A stretch of DNA of 64,000 bases from Gammaproteobacteria bacterium (lineage in GTDB: Bacteria > Pseudomonadota > Gammaproteobacteria > Steroidobacterales > Rariloculaceae). The stretch spans positions 124,001 through 188,000 of the forward strand of contig JAJEGN010000008.1 of the NCBI GenBank assembly GCA_022819855.1. Direction: 5' to 3'. The translations under genes were made by a program, and so were the position numbers. Under the pieces are notes generated by a model. The model ran no database searches. It was not told the origin of the DNA and saw only the letters and a list, made by a program, of their open reading frames with translations. Position 1 is the first letter of the stretch; each line of letters begins with the position of its first letter. Below are positions 25,702 through 35,014 of this stretch, one piece after another.

Positions 25702-28089
25702 CTACTCGCGTGCGAGGCTCTGCAGTTCTGCGAGCAGCGCGCGGGCTTCCGCGTCGGCTGCGGAGAGTTCGAGCATGCGCCGCGTGTAGTCGAGAGCCTC
25801 GTCGACCCCGCCGGCGTCGCGGTGCATCGTCGCGAGCGCGAACAGGATGTCACGATAGCCCGGGAACCGCTCGTGCGCCTCACCGAGCAGTGTGAGCGCG
25901 CGTTCCTGCTCCCCGGCGGAGTACAAGCCAACTCCGAGCGCATACGCGTAATACGGCTCCCGAGGCGCAAGTTCGGCCGCGCGTTCGATGAGTTCGAGCG
26001 CCTCGGCCTCCCGCTCCGCCCTGACGAGCGAGAGCCCGAGCGCGAACGGCAGGCCGGCGTTCTCGGGAATGGCCTCCATTGCCTCGGCGAGCAGTTCCTG
26101 CGCCTCGTTCTCGCGGCCTGTGCGGCGGTAAAGATCGGCGAGGTTGACGTAACTCGCAGCAAACGCAGGTTCGCGGGCAATAGCCGCGAGATAGCTCTGC
26201 TCGGCATCGCCGGGCCGACCGAGTTCGTCGTACAGACTGCCGAGGTTGTAGTGCCCTTCCGCCCGGTCGGCATTGAATAGCTGCACGGCAACGTACTCAT
26301 CGAGCGCCGCGTCGAGATCCTGCTGGCGCCGCGCGCCGAGTCGCGGACGCAGCGCCGCGAGACTGCGCGCGGCGCTGGTCCGGAGCGCCATGAGCGGCGC
26401 GTCGAGCAGGCGCTGCGCGTAGTCGATCCGCAGGTTCTCGGGCAAGCGGGCAACGATGTCGAGCGCCACAAACTGAATCAGCGGAACTTCGTCGAGCAGC
26501 GCAAGGCCGACGAGGTCGATGACCGTATCGTCGATCTGGGCGCCGAGCAGCGAGACGGCTGTCGCCCTGACGATCGCCGGCGTCGCGGCATCGCGCACGA
26601 CGCGTTCGAGCAGCGCGACGCGATCGGTATCCCAGGTCCGCCCGGCCTGGATCGCTTCGCCGTAGTGAAACTCCGTGTGTCTGCCGTCCGGGAACCATTC
26701 CGCGACCCGCTCGGCCGCCCAGGCTGCGGACTGGTCCGTATGGCAGTCGTTGCAGGCGTTCGGCGCGCCGAGGCGTTGCGACAGGTCCGGCCGCGGCACG
26801 CGGAAACTGTGGTCGCGGCGCGGGTCGACGACCATGTAGGTCTCCGCACGCATGTGACAGTCGATGCACCCGGGCGCTGGATCCTCGGGATGATTGTGGT
26901 GCTCCGCGACCGCGAACGTGCCCGGCAGATGGCAGGTACCGCAAACCGCGTCGGCCTCCGCGCGCAGGTCGGTGCTGTGCGGGTCGTGGCAGTCGCTGCA
27001 GCTCACGCCCGCGGCGTGCATCGCGCTCTGCAGGAACGATCCATAGACATAGACCTCGTCGAGAATCTGCCCGTCGGCGTGGTAGAGGCCCTCATCGAGC
27101 AGCGACGGACGAAAGCCGTCGAAAAAGGCGTCGCCTGGCGCGAAATCGTCGGTCAGTTGCGCGCGGCGCGAGTGGCACTGGGCGCAGACTTCGATCTCGG
27201 CCGAGGACTCGAGCGCCGGCGAGCGTGCGGCGATGCCGGTCGCTTCATTCATGACCCAGGCACGGGCCATGGCGGGCAGCGCAAGCGATACCTCGTTCGG
27301 CGCCGCGACGTGCGCCGAGCCCGGCCCATGACAGGCTTCGCAGTCGACGTCGATACTCGACCACGTCGTGTCGAAAGCTTGCGTTTCGACGCTGAAGTTC
27401 TTCTCGAGGTTGGTCGAATGGCACTCAGCGCACATCGTGTTCCAGTTCTGAAAGGTGCCGGTCCAGTGCAGGGGATCTTCGTGATCGATGGCCTCGTCGG
27501 GATACAGGTGGAACCAGCGTTGCCCGCCCTGCTCGAGCGGCCGGGAGTCCCAGGCGATGCTCGAGGCCTGGCGGCGCCCGTCCGGAAACTCGAGCAGATA
27601 CTGCTGGAGCGGTTCGACGCCAAAGGTATGCGTAACGCGGAACTCCTCGAGCGTGCCGTCCGGTCCGTCCGTCCTGATCCAGTACCCGCGGTCGCGTTCG
27701 TACAGCAAGCTGCTTACGCCGTTATAGCTCAGTTCCGCATTGGCGAAGTCGCCGAGTACGGTGTCGGGGAGAGCCGGCTGCATCGCTTCGTCGTGGTGCG
27801 AGCCGACCCAGCTTGCGGCCTCTGCAGCGTGACAGCCGGCGCAGGCCTGCCCTCCGACGAACGTCGCCGACGCCGCCTGTGGCGGATCCTCCGGCAGCGG
27901 CGCATCGGCGCCGCGCTCGCATGCCGCCACGAGCGACAGCGATACAGCCGGGACGACCCGCGCCAGGCATCTCAAGCGCCGGCGCAACGCGGCGGCAATT
28001 CGGAAGCCTGCGCCACAGGAAGTCACGGCTGCAAGTCCACTCTCATCCGACTCTTCGGTTGAGCGATTTCGTTGCACAAGGCTCGACAT
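25702..28089 (-). CDS. Octaheme c-type cytochrome lipoprotein with C-terminal HEAT/TPR repeats
   Basis: A large periplasmic electron carrier or oxidoreductase. Eight CxxCH heme sites are visible (CAGCH, CAECH, CEACH, CAQCH, CSDCH, CGTCH, CIDCH, CNDCH) within the first two thirds. They are followed by a helical repeat region resembling HEAT repeats and then by at least four tetratricopeptide units (for example AEGHYNLGSLYDELGRPGDAEQSY). A hydrophobic stretch ending SLVAAC near residue 56 looks like a lipoprotein signal, so export and lipid anchoring are likely. The N-terminal start is uncertain: ATG 28089 has GAGG upstream, while a GTG at 28026 would give a more normal signal length. It lies just downstream of a TonB receptor gene on the same strand (72-base gap). 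Confidence 0.85.
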   Translation of the reverse strand: MSSLVQRNRSTEESDESGLAAVTSCGAGFRIAAALRRRLRCLARVVPAVSLSLVAACERGADAPLPEDPPQAASATFVGGQACAGCHAAEAASWVGSHHDEAMQPALPDTVLGDFANAELSYNGVSSLLYERDRGYWIRTDGPDGTLEEFRVTHTFGVEPLQQYLLEFPDGRRQASSIAWDSRPLEQGGQRWFHLYPDEAIDHEDPLHWTGTFQNWNTMCAECHSTNLEKNFSVETQAFDTTWSSIDVDCEACHGPGSAHVAAPNEVSLALPAMARAWVMNEATGIAARSPALESSAEIEVCAQCHSRRAQLTDDFAPGDAFFDGFRPSLLDEGLYHADGQILDEVYVYGSFLQSAMHAAGVSCSDCHDPHSTDLRAEADAVCGTCHLPGTFAVAEHHNHPEDPAPGCIDCHMRAETYMVVDPRRDHSFRVPRPDLSQRLGAPNACNDCHTDQSAAWAAERVAEWFPDGRHTEFHYGEAIQAGRTWDTDRVALLERVVRDAATPAIVRATAVSLLGAQIDDTVIDLVGLALLDEVPLIQFVALDIVARLPENLRIDYAQRLLDAPLMALRTSAARSLAALRPRLGARRQQDLDAALDEYVAVQLFNADRAEGHYNLGSLYDELGRPGDAEQSYLAAIAREPAFAASYVNLADLYRRTGRENEAQELLAEAMEAIPENAGLPFALGLSLVRAEREAEALELIERAAELAPREPYYAYALGVGLYSAGEQERALTLLGEAHERFPGYRDILFALATMHRDAGGVDEALDYTRRMLELSAADAEARALLAELQSLARE

Positions 28090-28161
28090 TTGCCTCGATC
28101 GATCAACCGAATAGTCGGTAAATCGGGTTTTCGCCTCGGCCGATTCCTGCGGCACAGGCCC

Positions 28162-30219
28162 CTAGCGAAGGAAGCTGAACGTCACGCCGGCGTAGAGGTG
28201 CCGGTCAGGTCCGGGCTCGTAGAAACGGCCGCCAAACGCGTTGATCCGGAGGTTCGCGGTGTACGTTTCGTCGAGCAGGTTGTTGACGCCGGCGAAGGGC
28301 GCAATGACGAGCGAATCGGTTTCGCGCTCGTAGCCGAACCTCAGATTCGTGAGCGTGTAGGCATCGGTGCCCGCGGAGTTTGCGTTGTTGGCGTACTGAT
28401 CCCCGATGCGGATCGCCTCCAGCGCGCCGTACCAGCCGTTGGGATTCCGGTATTCGAGTTCGCCGAAGATGACATCCTCGGCCGTACCGGGGATCGTGTT
28501 ACCGGCGTAGTCCCGACCGCTTTCGGTAGTGAACTCCTTGAAGGTGAAGTCGGAGTACGTGTAGCTGAACGTCGCGCGCAAGCGGTCGGTCGGCTGCGCG
28601 GTCAACGAGAACTCGACCCCGTCGCGCGTGGACTTGCCGGCGTTCGCGAAGTAGTCGCGGCCCGGGCTGCCCGGCACCTCGAACGGAATCAGCTCGTCAT
28701 CGACTTCGATGTTGAACACGGCAACTTCGTAGCGGTGCCGGTCGGCGATCGAACCGCGCAGACCGACTTCGAGGTTTCTCGCGGTCTGCGGTTCGAGCGT
28801 GGGATTGAAGCCGCCACCACCGCTCGGGTTGTTGTACTCGGTCGTCGTCGGCGTCTCGAAGGCGCTCGAATACGTTGCGTAGAGGCTCACGCTGTCGCTG
28901 AGTTGCGCCGAAAAGCCGAGCATCGGGCTTACGTCGTCGAGCTTGCGCTTGCCGGAGTCGTCGCCGTTGCCGAGGAAACGGTCCGTGACGTCGAATTCGA
29001 CTTCGTCGTAGCGCAGCCCAAAGCGCAGATCGACGGCATCGCTGACGTTGAGTTCGTCCTGAATGTATACGCCGCGGCTGCCGACGGACTCGTTCTGGTC
29101 AAGCGTCAGCCCACCGCGGACTCCGAAGTTGTTCATGTAGCGTCGGCGATCGTCGTCCTGCTCGTCGAAATCGAATCCGACGATCAGGCGGTTGCGGCGT
29201 CCGCCCCAGCTTCCTTCGTTGCTGTATGTGAACCCGCCGCCCATGAAGAAGCGATCGAACTCGACCTGGCCGCCAAAACGGAATGGCAGACGATTGTTGA
29301 AGTCGCGCCACGCGTAATAGTTGCGGGCCGTGATCTCGTGCCCTTCGCCGAGCGGCATGCTGTAGACGAAACCGATGCGTGTCTGCTCCAGCGCTTCGCC
29401 GCCGGCGTAGTTCAGATTCTGGTCGCGAGCGGTCCGGGGCGCATTCGCCGCCTGTGCCGCGTTGATGCCGCCCGGGTCGTCGGACACGGGCTGATCGGTG
29501 TAGTTGAAGACGGTCAGGAACTGGCGGTCCTGGCCAAGATCGAAGTCGAGCCGCGCGGTAAGTTGCGTGTTTTCGGCCCTGCTCTGCTCCCGGTAGCCGT
29601 CAAACACGGAATCGGAGAGGCTCACGAGATAGCCGAGACGATCGGACCGGCCGCCGGCCTTGAACTGCACCTTGCGGAAGCCATATTCGCCGGCCGACAG
29701 GCGAAGGTCGGTGAACGGCCGTTCCGGAGCGAGTTCGGAGGTCACGGCGATGACTCCACCCGCCGCGTTGCCATAGAGCGTCGAACTCGGCCCTCTGAGG
29801 ATTTCGATCTGGCTCGCGGCGCCCAGGTCGATGCTGTCGACCGAGCCCTGCCCGTCAGGCAGCGTCTCGGGAATGCCGTCGACGAGGATCTTGATGCCGC
29901 GGATGCCGAAATTGGCGCGGGCGCCGAAGCCGCGCACGGCGATCCTCAGGTCCTGGGCGAAGTTATAGCGGTTTTGCAGAAACAGCCCCGGCACTCGGTT
30001 CAGCGCCTCATCGAGCGCGAGCTGCTGCCGGCCGAGCTGTATGACGTCCTGCCCGACGACACTGACCGCCGCCGGCACGCGCGCGAGCGTCGTCTCGATG
30101 CGCGTCGCCGTCACGATGATCTCCTCGAGTGGCTGGAGACCCGCCGATTGCGTCTGCGCCACGGCCGGAATCGCAAGAGCCGCCAGCGACATCACGGTAC
30201 GGCACGACTTGACTTGCAT
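28162..30219 (-). CDS. TonB-dependent outer-membrane receptor
   Basis: A 685-residue receptor. A signal peptide (AALAIPAVAQTQ) leads to the TonB-box-like EEIIVTATRIE, then the plug domain with VRGFGARANFGIRGIKILVDGIPETLPDGQG and EILRGPSSTLYGNAAGGVI. The remaining residues form a 22-strand-like barrel with repeated aromatic strand ends and a terminal FSFLR. The ATG at 30219 begins the signal peptide and is preceded by GAGAGAG; the open frame further upstream is not coding. The multiheme cytochrome gene follows directly, so a metal or heme-related substrate is possible. The barrel most resembles siderophore/metal receptors, but the ligand is not readable. Confidence 0.92.
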   Translation of the reverse strand: MQVKSCRTVMSLAALAIPAVAQTQSAGLQPLEEIIVTATRIETTLARVPAAVSVVGQDVIQLGRQQLALDEALNRVPGLFLQNRYNFAQDLRIAVRGFGARANFGIRGIKILVDGIPETLPDGQGSVDSIDLGAASQIEILRGPSSTLYGNAAGGVIAVTSELAPERPFTDLRLSAGEYGFRKVQFKAGGRSDRLGYLVSLSDSVFDGYREQSRAENTQLTARLDFDLGQDRQFLTVFNYTDQPVSDDPGGINAAQAANAPRTARDQNLNYAGGEALEQTRIGFVYSMPLGEGHEITARNYYAWRDFNNRLPFRFGGQVEFDRFFMGGGFTYSNEGSWGGRRNRLIVGFDFDEQDDDRRRYMNNFGVRGGLTLDQNESVGSRGVYIQDELNVSDAVDLRFGLRYDEVEFDVTDRFLGNGDDSGKRKLDDVSPMLGFSAQLSDSVSLYATYSSAFETPTTTEYNNPSGGGGFNPTLEPQTARNLEVGLRGSIADRHRYEVAVFNIEVDDELIPFEVPGSPGRDYFANAGKSTRDGVEFSLTAQPTDRLRATFSYTYSDFTFKEFTTESGRDYAGNTIPGTAEDVIFGELEYRNPNGWYGALEAIRIGDQYANNANSAGTDAYTLTNLRFGYERETDSLVIAPFAGVNNLLDETYTANLRINAFGGRFYEPGPDRHLYAGVTFSFLR

Positions 30220-30337
30220 GGTTTGGCTCTCTCTCGTCGCCCGAACAGGCGGCCATGATACCGTGCGCGTGCGCTGCACACGCAACGATTTCAAACGCCT
30301 TGCCTGAGCTGACGGGAACCGTGGCCGCGCCGCCGCG

Positions 30338-30769
30338 TCAGGCCGGCGCGGCATCGCGAAAATGGGGCCGGGCGAGAAAACAGCCGATGAGCGCCGGGAT
30401 GGCCATCATGAGGTGATTGATTTCCGCCGACATGCTCGGCGCCGCGTAGGCCGGGTCGAACGGAATGCCGATCCAGAACGGCGCATAGAAACCGATCATC
30501 AGGATCAGCATGACCCACCATGTCGCGCGTGTTCTGGACCCGGGCGCCGCGAAGATCAGGACGAGTATCGCGATCATCGCGCCGAAGTCCCCGCCGAGCT
30601 CGCGCAGGAAGTGCTGCCAACTGTGGTCCTGACCCACCGGCGTGCCTTCGACCAACAGGAAAAGATCGTTGCTCAAGTGCCCGACGGTCGCGCTCAGGCT
30701 GTTCCAGCCGAGGAGAAACCCGGCGATGATCAGTACCCGCGCCGTCCAGAAATTCTTCAATACACCCAC
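30338..30769 (-). CDS. Small four-helix membrane protein of unknown function
   Basis: A 143-residue protein with about four membrane segments (ARVLIIAGFLLGW, AMIAILVLIFAAPG, WWVMLILMIGFYAPFWIGI, LMMAIPALIGCFLA). Start is a GTG with AGAGAGG upstream on the minus strand. I do not recognise the family. It is followed by the TonB receptor gene on the same strand 118 bases away. A conserved acidic pair in HFLRELGGDFG is the only polar feature inside the loops. Confidence 0.65.
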   Translation of the reverse strand: MGVLKNFWTARVLIIAGFLLGWNSLSATVGHLSNDLFLLVEGTPVGQDHSWQHFLRELGGDFGAMIAILVLIFAAPGSRTRATWWVMLILMIGFYAPFWIGIPFDPAYAAPSMSAEINHLMMAIPALIGCFLARPHFRDAAPA

Positions 30770-30885
30770 AGCGTTTACCTCTCTTCCGATTCGACCTCAT
30801 TCGGCGCCATCGCTGCCGGGCCCCGGGAGCCGCGCGTCCCGGCTCTGCGCTCGATAGCGCTCACATCCACGATTCTCGTTTCAGT

Positions 30886-31332
30886 TTAACGCTTCCGGAT
30901 CGCGTAAAGCCCCTCGAACCGGACTGCCGGCCCGCCCCCGGCGTCGATCTCGCAGTGCAGGCGCAGCGTTGTCCGCGAAGATCGTGCGAGTGCGGCCAGC
31001 TTCGGACCGTGGAGTTCCGGATCGAAGCGGCAGCGGCAAACGACGTCTTCGGCAACGGCTGTCAGGTACTGGATATGCCCTTCGGCGAGCACGATCCGGC
31101 CGTCGAAACCGGCATCGCGCAGTTTGAGCCACGCCAGCCCCCAGCCCGCAAGCGCGGCAATCGAGTAGAGACTTCCGGCGAACGCCGTGCCGTGCACGTT
31201 GATGTTGGGATCGAGCCCGGCGCGAACCACGAGTTCGTCATCGGCAAAGCCTGCGACTTCAACCCCCATCGCCGCCGCAACCGGGATCCCGGCATGCCAG
31301 GTCGATTGAAGCTTTACGCAGTTCGCGTCCAT
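30886..31332 (-). CDS. Hotdog-fold thioesterase (YiiD C-terminal type)
   Basis: A 148-residue protein with the YiiD_C putative thioesterase pattern: LQSTWHAGIPVAAAMGVEV at the start, then NINVHGTAFAGSLYSIAALAGWGL, where the central helix of the hotdog fold follows the His-Gly motif. It would hydrolyse an acyl-CoA or acyl-ACP thioester in the cytoplasm; the substrate is unknown. ATG 31332 has AAGGG seven bases upstream, preferred over a GTG at 31350. Confidence 0.8.
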   Translation of the reverse strand: MDANCVKLQSTWHAGIPVAAAMGVEVAGFADDELVVRAGLDPNINVHGTAFAGSLYSIAALAGWGLAWLKLRDAGFDGRIVLAEGHIQYLTAVAEDVVCRCRFDPELHGPKLAALARSSRTTLRLHCEIDAGGGPAVRFEGLYAIRKR

Positions 31333-31464
31333 GTCATGGCCCTTGAACACCGGTTCCCTCCCCCGGCTGATTCCCGCGCTGCCGATGGTATTATGGCGCC
31401 GTGCATCCGTCGCGTGCAGTGCATCCGGCGAGGCGTGGCGCTGAAGTCCAAAGAGGTGAACAGG

Positions 31465-32334
31465 ATGAAACCAGGCAGTTCGATACTGACGTTGTTACCG
31501 GTCCTCGCCGTGCTCGCGCCGGGCGCCGCACCGGCCCAGAACGACGATTTCGCATCCGTGGAGATCGTTCCCCACCACGTTCGCGGCAGCGTCTACTATC
31601 TCGAGGGCCGCGGCGGCAATATCGGAGTCTCGCTCGGCGACAGCGGAGTGGTGCTCGTCGACTCCCAGTTCGCGCCGCTGACCGACAGGATTGCCGCCGC
31701 CGTCGCATCGCTCAGCGATGCCGACATCCGCTTCGTCATCAACACCCACGTGCACGGGGACCACGTCGGCGGCAACGCGAACCTGGCCGCGCTCGGCGTT
31801 TCCGTGGTCGCGCACGACAACGTCAGGCTCAGACTCACGCAGGGAGGGTCGGACGCCGCGGCGAGGCCCATATTGACCTTCCCCGATACCGCGACGATTC
31901 AGCTCGACGACGAAGTCATCGACATCGTCAAGGCGCCGCCGGCGCACACCGACGGGGACAGTTACATCTACTTCCGTAACTCCGACGTGCTGCACCTCGG
32001 CGACGTGTTCCGCACGACCGGGTACGGCTTCATCGACACCAACAACGGCGGGACGGCCGCCGGAACGATAGCGGCCCTGCAGATGGCGATCGACATGGCC
32101 GGTCCCGACACGATCATCGTGCCGGGCCACGGCGTGCTGTCCGACGCCGGCGACGTTCAGGAATTCGTGGACGTGATCATCGAAGTCGAGGGGCGCGTGT
32201 CGGACCTCATCGAGCAGGGCATGACGCTGGAACAGGTGCTCGCGGCCGCGCCGACCGCAGATCTGGACGAACGTTGGGGAGACCCGGAACGGTTCCTCAC
32301 GGGCCTGTACAACTCGATCGCCGGCGGGATGTAA
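31465..32334 (+). CDS. Exported MBL-fold metallo-hydrolase
   Basis: A 289-residue metallo-beta-lactamase superfamily protein with a signal peptide (SSILTLLPVLAVLAPGAAPAQ). The zinc site is THVHGDHVGG near residue 97, with further ligands in HLGDVF and VPGHG. The pattern GGNIGVSLGDSGVVLVDSQFAPLTD and the C-terminal MTLEQVLAAAPTADLDERWG occur in periplasmic MBL proteins of unknown substrate, some linked to quinoprotein systems. The ATG has AGAGGTG upstream. Activity on beta-lactams cannot be excluded but is not specifically indicated. Confidence 0.87.
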   Translation: MKPGSSILTLLPVLAVLAPGAAPAQNDDFASVEIVPHHVRGSVYYLEGRGGNIGVSLGDSGVVLVDSQFAPLTDRIAAAVASLSDADIRFVINTHVHGDHVGGNANLAALGVSVVAHDNVRLRLTQGGSDAAARPILTFPDTATIQLDDEVIDIVKAPPAHTDGDSYIYFRNSDVLHLGDVFRTTGYGFIDTNNGGTAAGTIAALQMAIDMAGPDTIIVPGHGVLSDAGDVQEFVDVIIEVEGRVSDLIEQGMTLEQVLAAAPTADLDERWGDPERFLTGLYNSIAGGM

Positions 32335-32347
32335 CGACTCCGCAGCC

Positions 32348-33391
32348 TTGCGCCGGCCGAGCGTCTTCGTTTACCGGGCCGTAGACGGATCGGGCGACTC
32401 GCACCGGCGCATGATCGCGACCGGCTGCGGGGTTGACGTTTCGGACGGCGGGCTGAACCGCGGCGAGATCATCGAGCGTGCCGGTGACGCCGACGCCCTG
32501 CTCGGTTCGACCTTCCTTGCCGGCCGAATGGACCGGGAGTTTCTGGAGTCCTTTCCCACACTCAGGATCGTGGCGAAGTACACGATCGGCGTCGAGGACA
32601 TCGACCTCGAAACCGCGACGAACCTCGGCATTCTCGTGACCCACTGTCCCGTGGAGGCCAACTGGGGAGGAGTCGCGGAAGGCACGCTCGCCTTCATGCT
32701 CGCGTTCCGGAAAAAGCTGCGTGAGCGGGATCGCCATGTGAAGGCGGGCGGCTGGCGGTCCCCGAGTCTTCAGGGCCTTTATTTCGGCGCACGTGATGAC
32801 GGCTATGCGGGGCTGACCATCGGCATTGTCGGCATGGGGAGGATCGGCGGCCGCGTCGCCGACCTGCTTGCGCCGTGGCGCATGCGCGTGCTCGCCTGCG
32901 ATCCCTACATCGACGATCGCAGCTTCGCCGAACATGGCGCCATCAAGGTGGATCTCGATACCTTGCTCGGCGAAGCCGACATCGTGACGCTGCACTGCAA
33001 TCTCACGGCCGAAACCAGGGGCCTCATGGACGCCGGGACGCTCGCGCGCATGAAGCCGACGGCGCTGCTCATCAACACCTCACGCGGCGCGGTCGTCGAC
33101 CTGGACGCGCTCTGCGACGCGATCGATGCGGGCACGATCGCAGGCGCGGCACTCGACGTGCTGCCCGAGGAGCCTCCACCGGCCCGGGCGCGTCTGCTCG
33201 GTCTCGGCGACAGGGTCATCCTGAGCCCGCACATGGTCGCCGCAAACCTCGGCGGCGGGCTTACGGCGGCGATCGCGCCGGCGACAGACGCGGTGCTCTC
33301 GGCGCTGCGGGGCGAGGTTCCGGAAGACGTCTACAACCGCGAGGCGATTCCAGCCTGGCGGGCACGTTTCGGCAACAACCCTCTACTGTAG
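32348..33391 (+). CDS. D-2-hydroxyacid dehydrogenase (NAD-dependent)
   Basis: A 347-residue member of the D-isomer-specific 2-hydroxyacid dehydrogenases. The NAD loop is GIVGMGRIGGRVA near residues 158-170; catalytic residues appear as Arg in INTSRGAVVD, Glu in PEEPPPAR and His in LSPHMVAAN. The start is a TTG directly after the MBL gene; the next ATG would remove a conserved strand, so TTG is preferred, though no strong ribosome site is seen. It reduces a 2-oxoacid or oxidises the D-hydroxyacid; phosphoglycerate, glyoxylate and others are possible. Confidence 0.85.
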   Translation: MRRPSVFVYRAVDGSGDSHRRMIATGCGVDVSDGGLNRGEIIERAGDADALLGSTFLAGRMDREFLESFPTLRIVAKYTIGVEDIDLETATNLGILVTHCPVEANWGGVAEGTLAFMLAFRKKLRERDRHVKAGGWRSPSLQGLYFGARDDGYAGLTIGIVGMGRIGGRVADLLAPWRMRVLACDPYIDDRSFAEHGAIKVDLDTLLGEADIVTLHCNLTAETRGLMDAGTLARMKPTALLINTSRGAVVDLDALCDAIDAGTIAGAALDVLPEEPPPARARLLGLGDRVILSPHMVAANLGGGLTAAIAPATDAVLSALRGEVPEDVYNREAIPAWRARFGNNPLL

Positions 33392-33581
33392 TGTCCGGTT
33401 TCGCAACTCGATTCGGCTCCCCGGCAGTGGTTTGCGCGCTGCTCGCCGGAATGGACGGCCGGACCGTTCCCCGGGTACGCGCCTCGAGTCGGCAGAGCGC
33501 GTACGCGACCCGCGAAGCGAGTCCCCGATCCCGCCCTGATCTTCCGATTGCACACCAACGAAGCGCTCCGGCGGACTCATC

Positions 33582-34889
33582 GTGACGGGCACGAACCGGA
33601 AGGACAACACAACGCAACGCACGATCTGGTCGTGGGCGCTCTACGATTTCGCCAACTCGCCGTTCACGACGCTGATTGTCACCTTCGTCTACGCGACCTA
33701 TTTCACCGAAGCGATCGCCCGCGACAACGTCAGCGGCACGGCGTTATGGTCGCGCGGAATCACGATCACGGCGCTGATCGTCGCTGTGGTTTCACCGGCG
33801 CTCGGTGCGCTCGCGGATCGCGGCGGCTACCGGAAGCTGTTCGTGCTCATCGCGACCGTCGTCTGTGCCGGCGCCACGGCCGCGCTGTACGGCGTGCTGC
33901 CCGGACAGGTCGTCGCCGCGCTCGTGCTCGTCATCGTCGCAAACGTGGCGTTCGAACTCGGCACCGTGTTCTACAACGCTTTCCTGCCCGACATCGCGCC
34001 CCCTCAACGGATCGGAACGGTATCGGGCTGGGCGTGGGGGCTCGGCTACATCGGCGGGCTCACCGCGCTCGCGGTTGCGCTCGTGACGCTCGTACAGCCG
34101 GAAACGCCCTGGTTCGGGTTCTCGACCGAAGCCGGCGAGAACATCCGCGCAACGAACCTGCTCGTCGCCGCCTGGTTCTTGCTCTTCAGCCTGCCGTTGT
34201 TCGTCTGGGTCAGGGAGGATCGCTCCCGGAAATCCGCGGCCGGCCGCGTTGTCAGGGACGCCTACGTTCAACTCCGGCAAACGTTTACCGAGATTCGACG
34301 TTACTCGCAGATCGTGCGTTTCCTGATCGCGCGGCTGGTCTACAACGACGGGCTGGTCACGATTTTCGCGTTCGGCGGCATCTACGCGGCCGGCGCGTTC
34401 GGGTTCAGCCTCGAGCAGGTCCTCATCTTCGGCATCGTGGTCAACGTGTTTGCAGGCGCCGGCGCGATCGCCTTCGGTTATCTCGACGACCGCGTCGGCG
34501 CAAAGCGCACGCTCGTCGTGTCATTGCTCGGGCTCATCGCCGCGACGGCGCTCGCGATCGTCACGACGAGCGAAGCCTTGTTCTGGGTCTCGGGAGTGCT
34601 GATCGGCATCTTTGCCGGACCCAATCAGGCGGCCAGCCGCTCCCTGCTCGGCAGGTTCGTACCGCACGAGAAGGAGAACGAGTTCTTCGGCTTCTTCGCC
34701 TTCTCGGGGAAGCTCACGGCATTCATCGGACCGCTGCTGCTCGGAATCCTGACGGAGCTGTCGGGCTCGCAGCGCGTCGGCGTGAGCGTCGTGCTCATGC
34801 TGCTGGTGGTCGGGCTCGTGTTGCTGCTCGGTGTCGACGAACGGGCCGGCAGCGCTGCGCGAGAGCCAAATCCAGCCCGCCGCGACTGA
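33582..34889 (+). CDS. MFS transporter, UMF1 family
   Basis: A 435-residue twelve-helix carrier with the UMF1 (Atg22-like) hallmarks: WALYDFANSPFTTLIVTFVYATYF at the start, FYNAFLPDIA, and GPNQAASRSLLGRFVPHEKENEFFGFFAFSGKLTAFIGPLLLG in the second half. Start is a GTG after a 190-base gap in which nothing was recognised. The transported compound is unknown. It is the last high-GC gene before the low-GC island. Confidence 0.9.
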   Translation: MTGTNRKDNTTQRTIWSWALYDFANSPFTTLIVTFVYATYFTEAIARDNVSGTALWSRGITITALIVAVVSPALGALADRGGYRKLFVLIATVVCAGATAALYGVLPGQVVAALVLVIVANVAFELGTVFYNAFLPDIAPPQRIGTVSGWAWGLGYIGGLTALAVALVTLVQPETPWFGFSTEAGENIRATNLLVAAWFLLFSLPLFVWVREDRSRKSAAGRVVRDAYVQLRQTFTEIRRYSQIVRFLIARLVYNDGLVTIFAFGGIYAAGAFGFSLEQVLIFGIVVNVFAGAGAIAFGYLDDRVGAKRTLVVSLLGLIAATALAIVTTSEALFWVSGVLIGIFAGPNQAASRSLLGRFVPHEKENEFFGFFAFSGKLTAFIGPLLLGILTELSGSQRVGVSVVLMLLVVGLVLLLGVDERAGSAAREPNPARRD

Positions 34890-35014
34890 GCGGCAGGAAT
34901 GCTCACGGTCAGGTCGAAGACATGAGCATCGTCGATCTCCGTGGCGCAAACTTCGCGGTGCAATGCGACGAACAGGTGCGATACGCACGCCCGCGAAATA
35001 CAGGAATACCGCGA

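Noticed and set aside
31465-32334. Beta-lactamase resistance gene
   Set aside because: The zinc motif is shared by the whole MBL superfamily and nothing specific to class B beta-lactamases was seen.
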